From the NCBI GenBank assembly GCA_015680905.1, contig JADFTS010000040.1, positions 62,001 through 126,000 of the forward strand: a stretch of 64,000 bases of DNA. The letters run 5' to 3'. The notes beneath the pieces were generated by a model. The model ran no database searches. It had not been told where the DNA came from and saw only the letters and a program-made list of their open reading frames with translations. A program made the position numbers and the translations under genes. Below, piece after piece: positions 23,401 through 34,947 of the stretch (the first letter of the stretch is position 1; each line of letters opens with the position of its first letter). The DNA comes from Coptis chinensis (taxonomy: Eukaryota > Streptophyta > Magnoliopsida > Ranunculales > Ranunculaceae).

Positions 23401-25509
23401 TCCATTCATCTGAATATATTTCTTTGGTGATTCAATTAGATAGTATCATATGAATTAATTAGAGACTCACAAGAAAGATACAACCTGGACAACATTTTGT
23501 GCAATAACTCTTTTTTGGTTGAGAATTGATATTTATCATAGATGCATCTTTAACAATGAGTCAATATGTCCCACGTAATAGAGTCCAATGTGCAATATAA
23601 CCAAGGTAAGGTAAGTTTTTTACTTTCTTCAACAATGCCTAGAAAAAAACAGAACATGTTTGAAGTTTCATAATGATTTGCAATTGGAAAATGCCATAAT
23701 TATTTCAATTCATAGGCATTGTTGAAGAAGAAGACGGACATATATGATTCTTTTCAATGGTCCAAGACGGTGTCATACTTCAACCATAATGATATTGAGC
23801 ATGATGTACTAGCAAAATTGATAACAATAAGATTAAGTGTATGATCTTTGATGAGCATATGAAATGATATCTGCCATATGAAAATGGTAAAATGCTAAGC
23901 AAATGGTGAAGTTGAATCATGTTGAGAAAGATCTTATTTAACAGTGAAACTTCTGCTAAAGTTAAGGTGGCATTTCTTTCATTGATTTTTCATCTTTTAT
24001 TAGATTGCTTTCAGATGAGCATTTAGACGCAATTTTGACTTTGATTTAGATGCAAAACCAACTTCACAATATAATCTGAATTTTACGGGTCTGTCTCCAT
24101 TGTCAATTCGTCCAAGTCATTTGTGTATATAATCTATCTATAAGATGTCCTAGATATGTTGCGGCGGTCACACATTTTACACATGTACAAATTGATCTTG
24201 GTTCCACTGTAGCTACGACTCCCCTAAGTTTTATATTTAATTCTCAGTGAAAGCAGAAGCTTAAGAGTCATCATATATGATATATAAAATTATATTGTGA
24301 CCTCAATAGTCGTCATGAATTAATGCATATACAATTTTTTATGTTGATCTTCTTAAGATTATTACTTCTAAGTTTTCGATGTGTACACAAGTTCGTTCTG
24401 TCTTCTATGTTCTTTTCAACTGCAACACTCATTAATAGAAGTCTCCCATTCAACATATTATTTCCAAATATAGTTATATCTAATCATCAACAGATCGAGT
24501 GTTCATCTATGCTTAAATCAATTGCAATCATTAAGGTTTAATGCCTCCACTGATTTTGATAAGGAGCTTCTAGCTGCAAGTACTGCGAGAAAATGATGAT
24601 TTGTGTTCTTAAGGATTCAGATTGATAATAATGGAAGCATTATGTATCAGTACGTTGTATATATGTTCCAATATGATCTTCATATCGTTGTTTTTACTTG
24701 CAGAAATCAGACAATGGGACGATCCAGATGAAGGGGTCACGCCTTGAAATCGAGGAACTGTTAAGAAGTTTGATGATGTCCTTAATCTTGGTTGTCACTA
24801 ATAGCCTTGGATCCTCTGTAAGTTGGATAGCCCGTATCTTTCATTGTGTGCCAGCAACTTGACATTTTTTGTGAAACAAAAACAACAATTGGTGAATTAG
24901 TATGGAAAGTGGCACTGGATTCCACACTTTCGGGTACTCATCATAGCTCTTGATCGAGCACTCTCTAACTCTCTCATCTCTTGAGTTTCTCCATCACTTG
25001 GGGTGTTTCTCAATCTTTGGAACACTGTCATTGGTGGAATCTTCAGGTTGAAATAATTCCCTTTAATGTTTTAATCAAAGCGGTTGTTTAATTAATACAT
25101 GGTTAAAATTGTATAGTCCTTTGCATCTTCGTAGGTATTTTAAGTTTGATTTCTTAAGAATATTAATGGGTTATTTTAGTTTGATTCTAAATGTGAAGTT
25201 TGCTGCAGAGAATAGTCGTGTATATTGTAAAGACAACATTGGATTTAACAATTGGCCTGACAATCAACCACAGGACTACTAATTTATAAAGTACTATTAT
25301 ACTATAAATTAAGAATGTCATCATCATCAACGTTGTAAAAATCCTATTGATAGTGTTAGTGGTTCTAAACTTATTCAACGCCTATATCAAATATGGATTA
25401 ACCTGCTGGAATTACAATTGAGTATGGTGTTGAGCTATGCATTTTGATTTGTTACAATTTATTTATCTAAAGTCATCTCTTCAGAAAATGCTACTTAAGT
25501 AAGCTATTG

Positions 25510-25511
<2 letters not shown>

Positions 25512-25573
<62 letters not shown>
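25512..25573. repeat. Poly-T tract, about 62 bases
   Basis: An uninterrupted T run, far longer than the other homopolymers in the window. It may be a retroposon tail in minus orientation or a slippage or assembly product. Its true length is uncertain in any assembly. Confidence 0.85.
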
Positions 25574-27791
25574 CAGTATACTATTTTTTTTTGTTGATAA
25601 AACAATTTTGTATTAGAATATCGATGAGTTTTGTGAGATGTTGGATAATCTATTCTAATACTTTATGTTTGTCGTAATTTTGAAATATATCTTCCTTGGT
25701 TGTTTTCTTATTTTGCAGGCCTAAGTTGTGTCAATTCAATTCAGATCAAGAGGCATATTAGTTCACATTTGATAATCTACGAGGCTTTTGTATATAAAGC
25801 AGTATTTAGAAATACTATGAACCACAACAGTCGTAGTTTTGTTTAACTAATTATAAATGCAATTGATGGCATCCATGTCTAAATAAGTAAAGTTGAGTTC
25901 TATACATGTTAATAAATTGTAATTCCCTTTATCTCTTTCCTCTTATAATGAACTAAGTTAGTCAATTGTCTGCCTTCTGTATTTTAGTACAGTGTTTTAA
26001 TTGTGTCCAACTTAATTTTGTATCTAAGGGTTGTCCAGGGCTAATATTTGCAAGTTCTGTATGTGTGTTATAATTTGCAAATTTTGTATCTATCCATACC
26101 TAACCAAATCAAGCACTGTATGAAACATATTCATCCAACATATGCACCATAAATGGTTTGTGGCGGAGAATTTTCATTTTTTCATGAAAACTAAAAATCA
26201 CTTGATTGAGTTTGGTTTTTGACACTAACTGATGGAGTTGGGTTTATTTTCGCAACCCAATGTTTTGTCCTTCAGTAATAAATGGAAAAAAGAGTCTTCC
26301 ATTGGTCTTTTTTAAAGAAAAGTTTGTTGGGATATTTCATGAGTCCATTTATCAAAACTTGAAAATATATAACGGAATATTATTAATTTTGAATTAAAAT
26401 TTTGTGGATTAGAAAATATTGAGAGAGAGAGAATTGCATAAGAGAACATTAAAAAAGAAATAGGAAAAAAAAAACTTTTTCTTCTAGAACATGTAAATGT
26501 CGTTTAGACTAATAATTCACCAAATTAATAAATAAAAAATAAAACAAAAACTCTCTCATATAACAGATTTTTTTTGGCGACCCAGTTAATGGTAGAAACT
26601 GTTGTATTTTAAAAATATGACTTTTCAAGAAGGGTAAACTTACTCATATAAATGAAATTGCTCAATTTCTGTTGTTTACCAGTTTTAATACAGGCCTTTT
26701 TAATACATGTTATACAATAACATCTAAGCCAATATCATGTAATTGTGATTAAGAGAGGAGCTAATATTAAAACTCTACAATTTTTTATGTACAATGTGTC
26801 TGACGTAATTTTATCTCAAAACGGGGTGAATATGCATGGATAGGTCAGTGAAAGCGCTTTCTTGGTTCACACTATATATTAGTGGTTACTGCTATTGATG
26901 AGATGCTCTTACATATTCTATAGGGCTGATTTAAGGAATATGTCGGTCTATTAAACAATGCAAACTGATTTAAAAAAATTGATGCTTCGCTGCCACATAA
27001 GCTCAAGCTAGCTAATTTTCCATTCGCTTTGTTATTTCATATTAGTTTTATGGAAGAACGGGATGAAATTAGCTAATTTTCAAGTTCATTTTCTAACTCT
27101 TCTCATATAGTCTATATAATAATCAAGTTATTACAGTATAGATTATGTAAATTGGAAAGTTATTATGTTTGCTAACTATTTTCATTAACGGGTTACGGGT
27201 TGTTCAGTAAATCAATTTTATTATAATTCAAAATTAATAAAAATATATAAAAATGGCACCCGCCTTTAATGCTTGAACCAAAGCTAAAAAATTTGATTTT
27301 GATTTCACATTATCAATATACCTTAGGTGATCATTATGCGTTTTCCTTTCTTATATGAGTCTGCTATTTGTGTTATGGAATTACTTGATTTAATTGTCTT
27401 TTACAATGTTCAAATTATAAAAAATTTAGGTACTTAAATATTGCTAACTAATTGAATATGCTTTTACAAGTTAAAAAATATATTTTTATAGAAGTTATAT
27501 ATCATATGTTGCACAAGTTTTATGGATTCTACTTCTAAATTTTAGAATTTGTCAGTAGTTCGGTCATATATCAAATAAATTATGTTTGTCGAGTTATTTT
27601 TTCTTTTATTATGTTGTAGTATTAGTATTTTCATTAAAATTTGAATCATTATAATATTCTATAATTAAATTTTTTTGATATATTATTTTATGAAAACGGT
27701 CTCAAAAACTAAGTAAGAGCGAATTTTTTCTGGTGAGTTGTTGGATTTTGTTTAGATTGTTTATCAAACTACACAAACTACTTTTGTTTGT

Positions 27792-27848
27792 GGGCCCAAC
27801 TCAACTGCCACGTTGTCTTATTTCATTTCAGAAAGATATATAAAAAAG
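27792..27848 (+). promoter_or_regulatory. Core promoter of the annexin gene
   Basis: A TATA box, TATATAAA at 27837-27844, lies 170 bases upstream of the annexin start codon. GGGCCCA (about 27792) and CCACGTTG (about 27808), an ACGT-core element, lie just upstream. Placement and sequence fit a normal plant core promoter; transcription from it is inferred. Confidence 0.6.
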
Positions 27849-28012
27849 AGGACCCCGCTTCAGTTTCGTTTTCTAAATTTAAACGTTGTTTCCGTGTTTA
27901 TTTGCGTGGGGTCTGCAACTTTTTTGATTCATTTGAAGAAGAGAGACGACTCATTTCTTTGATTTGATCACATCTCAAAACTCACAACTCACAGAAGAGA
28001 GAAAAGGAAAAG

Positions 28013-31000
28013 ATGGCGAGTCTAACTTTCCCTCCTGTCTTAACAACTCCCCGTGACGATGCCATAACACTTTACCGTGCTTTCAAAGGTATGTGTGTGT
28101 GTATACAACCCATCCTCTATTCTTGTCGTTGACTTATTTGTTTTAAAGAATTGTTCTTTACATTTTTGGGTTTATGTATAATCCTAATGTTTCCATTCCA
28201 TGCATGCATGTCCAATTTTAACTGCCATTGCATATTTGCATGACTGGAGATATATGTGAAGTGGAATTTTTTTACATAAGAGGGCCTGGAGGGGCATGAA
28301 TTTTTTTTAGTGTGGTGATTTTTTTCTACGACATGGAAATTTATAATAAGCTGCATGGGGAAAATGGATTCCTGGTATTATGGAGTCATTTGGGCAATGG
28401 ATGGGGTTTGGGTAAGCAGAGCTAGAGAGCGAAAAAAGGAAATAGGAAAGAAAATTAGTTTTGGCCTTTGATCACAGTGTCCATGTGTAGCTATAGCTTT
28501 AGTTCATACACATAAACTTCAACGAATATATATGCATAGGTATAATCTTTTTTTTTTTATTGGCAAGCCTGTTTTAAATGAGATCAGTAACTCTTTGATG
28601 CTGGCGGGGTTCGATCCCAGACCTCTGGTATCATCACCCAAAGGTTTTACCGACTTTGCTAGTCGGCACCTGCAAAAAAATGTGTGGGCAAGCCTGTTTT
28701 TAAAGAGACCAGTAACTCAATTGTGTGTAGCCCGGGAGGGGGGGTGGGTGTAATCTTCACAGCTCCACTTCAAGTATTGAATTTTTTTTCTTTTTGACAT
28801 TGCAAGTGTGGGTACAAAGGAGTTCCTCAAGACTGCTATTAAGCACAATATGATTACTCGTCTTCCCAGATTTGAATTTTACCGATTGAGACATACATCC
28901 ATGTCCATTGAGTATAAAAGATTTTACGACTTTGCCAAAACCCTGTGATAGATGTATATTTTCCTGAATGGTTTTAAGAATCTTGAGACACCACCATATG
29001 ACCATGTTCAGAGATTGATTTTGTAGAAGTTGTATGTGTGGAACTCATCAAGTTTTTGGTCCTTGCCTCCTGTATATACAGCCTGTAGACTGTTATCTGT
29101 TTATGAACCATTATATGATTCAGAACATGGTCAGCTCTGACATTATTGCATTATTTTTGGTTTATTTAAGTATTATTAAATTTGTAGCATAGAGGGAAGA
29201 ATGCTCTTGAGATATTTGTTCTTACTTAATCTCGTGATCTTCTCAGGATTAGGGTGTGATACTGCAGCAGTTGTTAATATACTTGCCCACCGGGATGCGA
29301 CCCAGCGTGGTCTTATCCTGCACGAGTACAGAGCTATGTATTCTAGTGACCTTATCAAACGCTTGTCCTCAGAGCTTAGTGGCAATGTCAAGGTATTTAT
29401 AGTAAATTTTTGTAATGCTCCTTAAGAAATCATTTCTCTTATGGTTGTGCACTCATTCTATATTTATTATGCTTATTGAGTGCATGAAGATGCTCAATTT
29501 TACTGTTTCAGAGAATTGGATTAGTGCATCCCTTTTTTTTTTCCTCTTGGAGTCTAATTTTTGTTATTACTATTATTTCCTTGTCTTAGAAAGCCATTTT
29601 GCTCTGGATGCATGATCCAGCTGGAAGAGATGCAGCCATAGTGAGGGAAGCATTCGCTGTGGCCATCAATCTGAAAACTGCTACTGAAGTAATCTGTTCT
29701 CGTACCCCAACACAAATACAAGTGTTTAAGCAACTATACTATACAAGGTTTGGTGTTTACCTTGAGCATGACATTGAAAACCAAGCATCTGCAGATCACA
29801 AAAAGGTTCGACTCTTCTCTGACTCTTATCTGATTAGAAGATTTGACTTGTGGGAAAAACTTTTGAAACGAGAAAACTTAGAAATGTTAATGCCCACTAT
29901 CTTCACATATCAGTTTGGTAGGTATATGCATCATCATTTTTCCTCGAGGCATGTTATCTACATGTCTCAATTCTTCAAAGAACTGCCATACATTTCTTTC
30001 AGTATTCCAAAATTATCTCGAGGCAAACTGGTTAGTGACTAATAGGATGTTACTTATAAGGCATTAATGTTCTAATCATACTTTTTTTAAACATTTTTAT
30101 ACTTGTCTCGCATGTAGAACATTTTTATGCGCAATTATTGATTTGTGAAAAGACTGTTTAATTGTATTGGCTTGAACGAGCTTGTTTTATTTTTATTTTT
30201 ATTTTGTATAGCAGAAACAATAGAACTCAATTGGAAGGAGTGCAGTGTATTAGGGTTAGAGAAGAGCTAGATTTCAGGAAGTAAATTTAAGCTTACCACT
30301 GTATTACAGTTATTGACTTATTGCACACCCAAGTTATGTTTAACGTTAGCCCCCACCCCCCTATTTGCCAGGTCTTTCTGACATTTAAAAAGGAATTGCT
30401 ACTTCCCTGTAAATTTAGTTTATGCTGGTGTGTCATATTCATAGAAAAGAAAATTTTAATGCATAATATTTCCATGTAGTTGCTACTTTCACATGTAACG
30501 ACAAGACGATACGAAGGATTGGAGGTGGACCGAATGGCAGCAGAGAATGATGCCAAGGCTCTTTATAAAGCTGGGGAGAAGAAATTGGGAACCGATGAAA
30601 AGATATTTATTCGCATTTTCACTGAGCGGAGCAGTGCACATTTGGCTGCTGTCAGTTCTGCTTATGGTAGTATGTATGGGAGCTCACTGGAGAAGGTAAT
30701 ATTCCTACATCACACTTCATCCCTACACTCGCTTTGACAAACTGTAAATATGTTGGGATACTTAAACCAGATACCATGTATTGCAGGCAATAAAGAAAGA
30801 AACTTCTGGACATTTTGAATTCGGTCTTTTGTCAATTTTAAGATGTGCAGAAAATCCGGCCAAGTACTTTGCCAAGGTACCTTGATACCTGTTTTTTTAG
30901 TTATACATGTCATATTTAAGAGGAAGCTAGGAGTTCATTAATCTCACCTTTACATACATGTTTGAATTTTGATTGTATCACATCAACACTCAATTCTGCT

Positions 31001-31211
31001 TCAAAATCTGCAGGTGTTGCATAAATCAATGAAAGGATTGGGAACAGATGACACAACCCTTATAAGGATTGTTGTGACGAGAACTGAAATTGATATGCAG
31101 TATATAAAGACCGAGTACCAGAAGAAGTACAGGAAGACATTGCATGATGCAATACAGTCTGAGACCTCAGGCCATTACAAGACTCTCCTTCTTTCTCTAG
31201 TAGGTCCTTAG
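28013..31211 (+). CDS. ANN5: Annexin, ANN5 (annexin D5)-like
   Basis: Six exons join in frame to 313 aa: 28013-28088, 29247-29392, 29590-29805, 30480-30695, 30787-30876 and 31014-31211. The protein has four annexin repeats. Repeat I has [16 protein letters not shown], repeat [15 protein letters not shown], repeat [22 protein letters not shown] and repeat [22 protein letters not shown]. The type II calcium site (G-x-G-T with a distant acidic residue) is intact in repeat IV (GLGTDD) and altered in repeat I (GLGCDT). Annexins bind acidic phospholipids in a calcium-dependent way; ANN5 of Arabidopsis acts in pollen and endomembrane traffic. The end, LLLSLVGP, matches the family C-terminus. Intron 1 carries the SINE-like repeat at 28550-28746. 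The subfamily call rests on remembered similarity; the annexin call is firm. Confidence 0.95.
28550..28746 (-). mobile_element. SINE-like short retroposon, copy B, in annexin intron 1
   Basis: The element lies between near-identical direct repeats GGTATAATCTT (28539-28549) and GGTGTAATCTT (28747-28757), a likely 11-base target duplication. A T run at the plus-strand left end makes the element A-tailed on the minus strand. It contains a Pol III B-box-like GGTTCGATCCC (about 28609) and an internal duplication of GGCAAGCCTGTTTT plus GAGA(T/C)CAG. Related to 6275-6440. Confidence 0.7.
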
Positions 31212-31557
31212 TGAGAGATCCTCCTACACAACTACACAAGATTGTGTGTATGTAAAAAAGAAGTATAAAACAGCTTCTTAACTTTGAATGTTCCTGTCTA
31301 AATCACATTATGGTATTGAAGACTCTTGTTTTATCTTATGTTTTATATATGAGAATTATGGATTGAGGTAAAAACACAACATAAAATGGACGGTTTTACC
31401 CCTCCCTCATATATATTATTACAAAACTCAGTTCTAACAATAACCGTAATAATTGAAACCAGATAGGGGTATAAACGTAGTTAGATTTGTGGCGGGAAGT
31501 AAAAATGAGAAGAAGAAATAGAGACAGAGAGTGAAAAAAGAGGAAGAAGCTCAAATC
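31212..31557 (+). other. Annexin 3' region and FAN1 promoter
   Basis: The annexin 3' end and the FAN1 promoter share about 350 bases. The spacer holds the E2F-like site described separately and a purine-rich leader just before the FAN1 start. Confidence 0.65.
31491..31498 (+). promoter_or_regulatory. E2F-like site upstream of FAN1
   Basis: GGCGGGAA (complement TTCCCGCC) is a canonical E2F-binding sequence. It lies 60 bases upstream of the FAN1 start codon. E2F sites are typical of S-phase and DNA-repair genes. Function here is inferred. Confidence 0.6.
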
Positions 31558-34500
31558 ATGCTGAAGGGAAGAGAGAGCCTAAGCAGACTCATTGGCAAGC
31601 GAAGGAGATTTCTCCCCAACCGTCAATCTCTTTTCTCTACAAATCCCGAGGCAATTATTACTTCTCTCTAACATACAATCATTTTTTTTTTTTTTTTTTT
31701 TAGGCCATGGCTCATTTTTGTGATTTGTTAATTTTTAATCAGAGCAAATTGAAACTTGGGGAAGAAGATGAAGGAGCATTGAAGAAAATTCATACTGTGG
31801 ATTGGGTTAGCTGCCCCGTTTGCGGTAACAAAGTTAAAGGAGATGATTACGCTGTTAATTCTCACTTGGGTATGATGTTTTACTCGATATTTGTTGCATT
31901 ACTTAATAAAGTTTTAAAATTTACCAATTTGTTATTCAGTAATTTACATTTATGCAAAAGTTTCAAGCTTGGATTACCATTGGTTAGTGGGGGACTATGT
32001 TTGCAGATGCATGCTTGGCACGAGGAACCAAGCGCAAACTTACCCAGAGCACTCTTCTTCAGTTTAGTTTTTGTGCTAGACCAAAGGAAAATATTGAGCA
32101 CAGTAGATCAGATAATGTGGAGGGAAATGTACCACAAAACAATTTTGATGACAATGTTGGGGAAAGTAGTATTTCTACATTGCCTGAACCTCTCCCTTTG
32201 AATTCAGTAACCACTTTAGAAACTTGTGAAGAGGTTGACAATGACAAAGAAGTGGACACTGCTAAGTTCCTTCAAGACCATACAACAATTGATACGGCTA
32301 GTTCTGGAAATGGCAAGCCATTGACGGTTCTCGACACTTTTATTGTTGGACGGAAATTTTGTGAGGAAGTTGAATTGAAACAAGGGGACATTATCTCTCT
32401 TTCAAGAGATCCAGAAAATGTGAAGGATCCAAACGCAATTAAGGTCAGACCAAATTTTCATCTACGATAGATGCTTATGGCTTATGTTTCCCTTTGATTA
32501 TTTCTAAGCTCCATTTATAATCTTTTTGATTTAGGTGCTCTCTGTGGATTCTGGATGCACGAAGGTGCTCGGTTATCTCCCTCGAGAGCTGGCTAGATTT
32601 CTGTCTTCTCTAATTGAGAAGTATAACCTGGACCTCAAGGTATTACTTGTTTTAGCAGAAAGTATTAGTGTTTCCATTTGTCCTCAACTGAACGTGAAAT
32701 TTAGGCTTCATATGTTTCAAACTAAAGTTATTCCGTGTGAAAACTTTCTGGATATAGTATTATTTCCATCAAACCATTTAAAATTAGTCTCAATCAAAGC
32801 AAAGATAATGGACACGGACACACGGTGATACTTATTACAAGTTATATTATTTTGGCATAACTTTTAGAGAATGTAAATACCTTGCTTGGCAATCTTCAGT
32901 ATTGCTCTAAGCAATATTATTGCTTCTATCTACTAAAAAAATTACAGAAATGATAAAAAGAAGTATGAGGATAGCCAAAAGTTAGAGGTCTTGCAAATTG
33001 TCATATCTCATTCTGGAAATGTGTGGCAGGGAAGTGTGTTGTCTCTCCCGAAACATCCCCTTGATGTTGTTCCAATTCAGATAGCTTGTCGAGGGATGCC
33101 ATCTTCTGGTGAGAAGGAATCTAATGGTCATCAGGATTATGAGTTTCTCTGGAGAAGTGTTCTTAGTGTTAATGAGTACACCAAGAGCTTTCCCCCTAGT
33201 ATGACGAAATATCAGCAGAACTTTTGCCTTCTACTCCATGAAGCCATGACTAATCACCTACACCTTTTCACTGATGATGAAAAAGTATTTATAGGTAGAA
33301 GTGTCAGCATTGCTGATTTTTTCTTGATATATATGATTTCCGCTTAATTTTGATCTTGCTTAGTTGCTTCTAAGTGGCATACATGATATTTGTCAACAGA
33401 ATCTTTCAAAGCACTTTCTGATGATAGTCAGAGGCTCTTTGTTCGACTGTATACACGAAAAGGTGCTTACTGCCCAATATCTTATTTTCCTGTTCAGTGG
33501 GTGTCTAGTAAAAGCATCCTTAAAGATATTGTATAGGGATACATATGAACTTGTGCCGAAAAAACTTAACTAGACGTGAATGGTTCACCATGTGTCGAAG
33601 TTTGTTTGAACAAAGCCTTGTCGAAAAACTTACTTTATTTTTTCTCTTTCTCAAATAAGTGGATTACTTCCAGGAACTTACCCTTCTTTAAGACTAATGC
33701 ATTTATAAGGATGTACCATGAATTTAATACAAATGGCTCAAACTCTAAAAGACTCGGACTTAGCCATCTCTATATAATTTAGTTGATGGAAATTGTGGTT
33801 GCTTTTAGGTCCGTGGTTTCGGATGTCCAATGTTGCGTACCCTGAAATAGTGGATTATCATCAAGCCATTGAGGGGCTCTGTGGTAAATTGAATTTACTA
33901 TTCAGCAATTTTCTTGGTCAAATTTAGTTGGAATCTTGGGAGGAAACATTTTTATTCATGTAATTTCGTTACAGGTGCAGGTTATATGTGCTCCCTTGAG
34001 TCCATGAAGCTAAATGATTATGACTTAAAGGAGGTGCTGGATGTGCTTAATGTTTCTGAAATCCGAGAAATTTTGCGTCAGACATGTTTCAAGGTTTGTA
34101 TTTTTTGCATACATACATGAAATTTCAAATTTATATGAAATTCTTGTTTACTTTGTATTAAGGGTTGTGTTTTGAACCGACACCAATGGGTTGAAACTTT
34201 TCGTCGGAGTTCTGATTCATTGGAATAGGACTCTCTCCTAGCTCTTATGTTTTCACTTGCTAGTTCATGATATAGGTGAGCACTGAGTAGTTATACTTCC
34301 TGAGAAACACAAGTTGAAAAATTAGATAACGTTATAAAGTTACAGCTCCAGACCTGAATTGAGGTATTGCTACACATATTTTAAAACAATTTGCTTCTTC
34401 AAGGAATGAAAACAAAATGTTAGGTCTCCATGTGCTGGAACTGATAACATTCGAGGTCATGCAGGATTATACACGAATATCCTTTTTTGGCTCTCTCTTT

Positions 34501-34916
34501 AGCCCTATGTCTCCTATCCCACGAAGGGTACTAAACCTGATGTTTCTGCTCAGCTGGCTTTGAGGTCAACTGAATAATCAAATCAACTGGGAATCCCGAA
34601 ACAAACAAAATATGCATCTGGTTTCCATAGTTTGGGCTCCTTACATTGATGCACTGATTTTCAATGAGTGCAAAGTAGGAGGCACACTTTGTGGACAGAT
34701 ACGGGTCAAACACAACCTTACTTTTTCTTATTCTAAATTTTGCTGTACAAATATCCTCATTTATCCATCGATGGATTCTTGATTGATCAATACAAGGCAA
34801 ATTGAGGTTATTGTGTTCACTTGACGTGCCTCGGGTTTGAGATGAGCACTAAAAACGCATCTTGACCTCAATCATCCAACCCCTCTTTCTATTTATTAAT
34901 TTATTTTTATTATTAC

Positions 34917-34947
<31 letters not shown>

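Larger units (their letters stand above)
20491..28012. other. Large gene-poor AT-rich intergenic region
   Basis: No recognised gene in about 7.5 kb. Several short open stretches look like gene debris: 20617-20850, an exon-like piece between AG and GT at about 21053-21157, and 21558-21795 with a lysine-rich tail. None matches a family I know. A run of A lies at 23101-23119 and a T run of about 62 bases at 25512-25573. The last few hundred bases form the annexin promoter. Confidence 0.6.

Noticed and set aside
24323-24541. 72-codon plus-strand frame
   Set aside because: AT-rich, hydrophobic by composition, no family features.
28600-28625. Pol III B-box-like GGTTCGATCCC, possible tRNA gene
   Set aside because: No acceptor stem, anticodon arm or D arm can be built around it. 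It lies in the SINE-like repeat.
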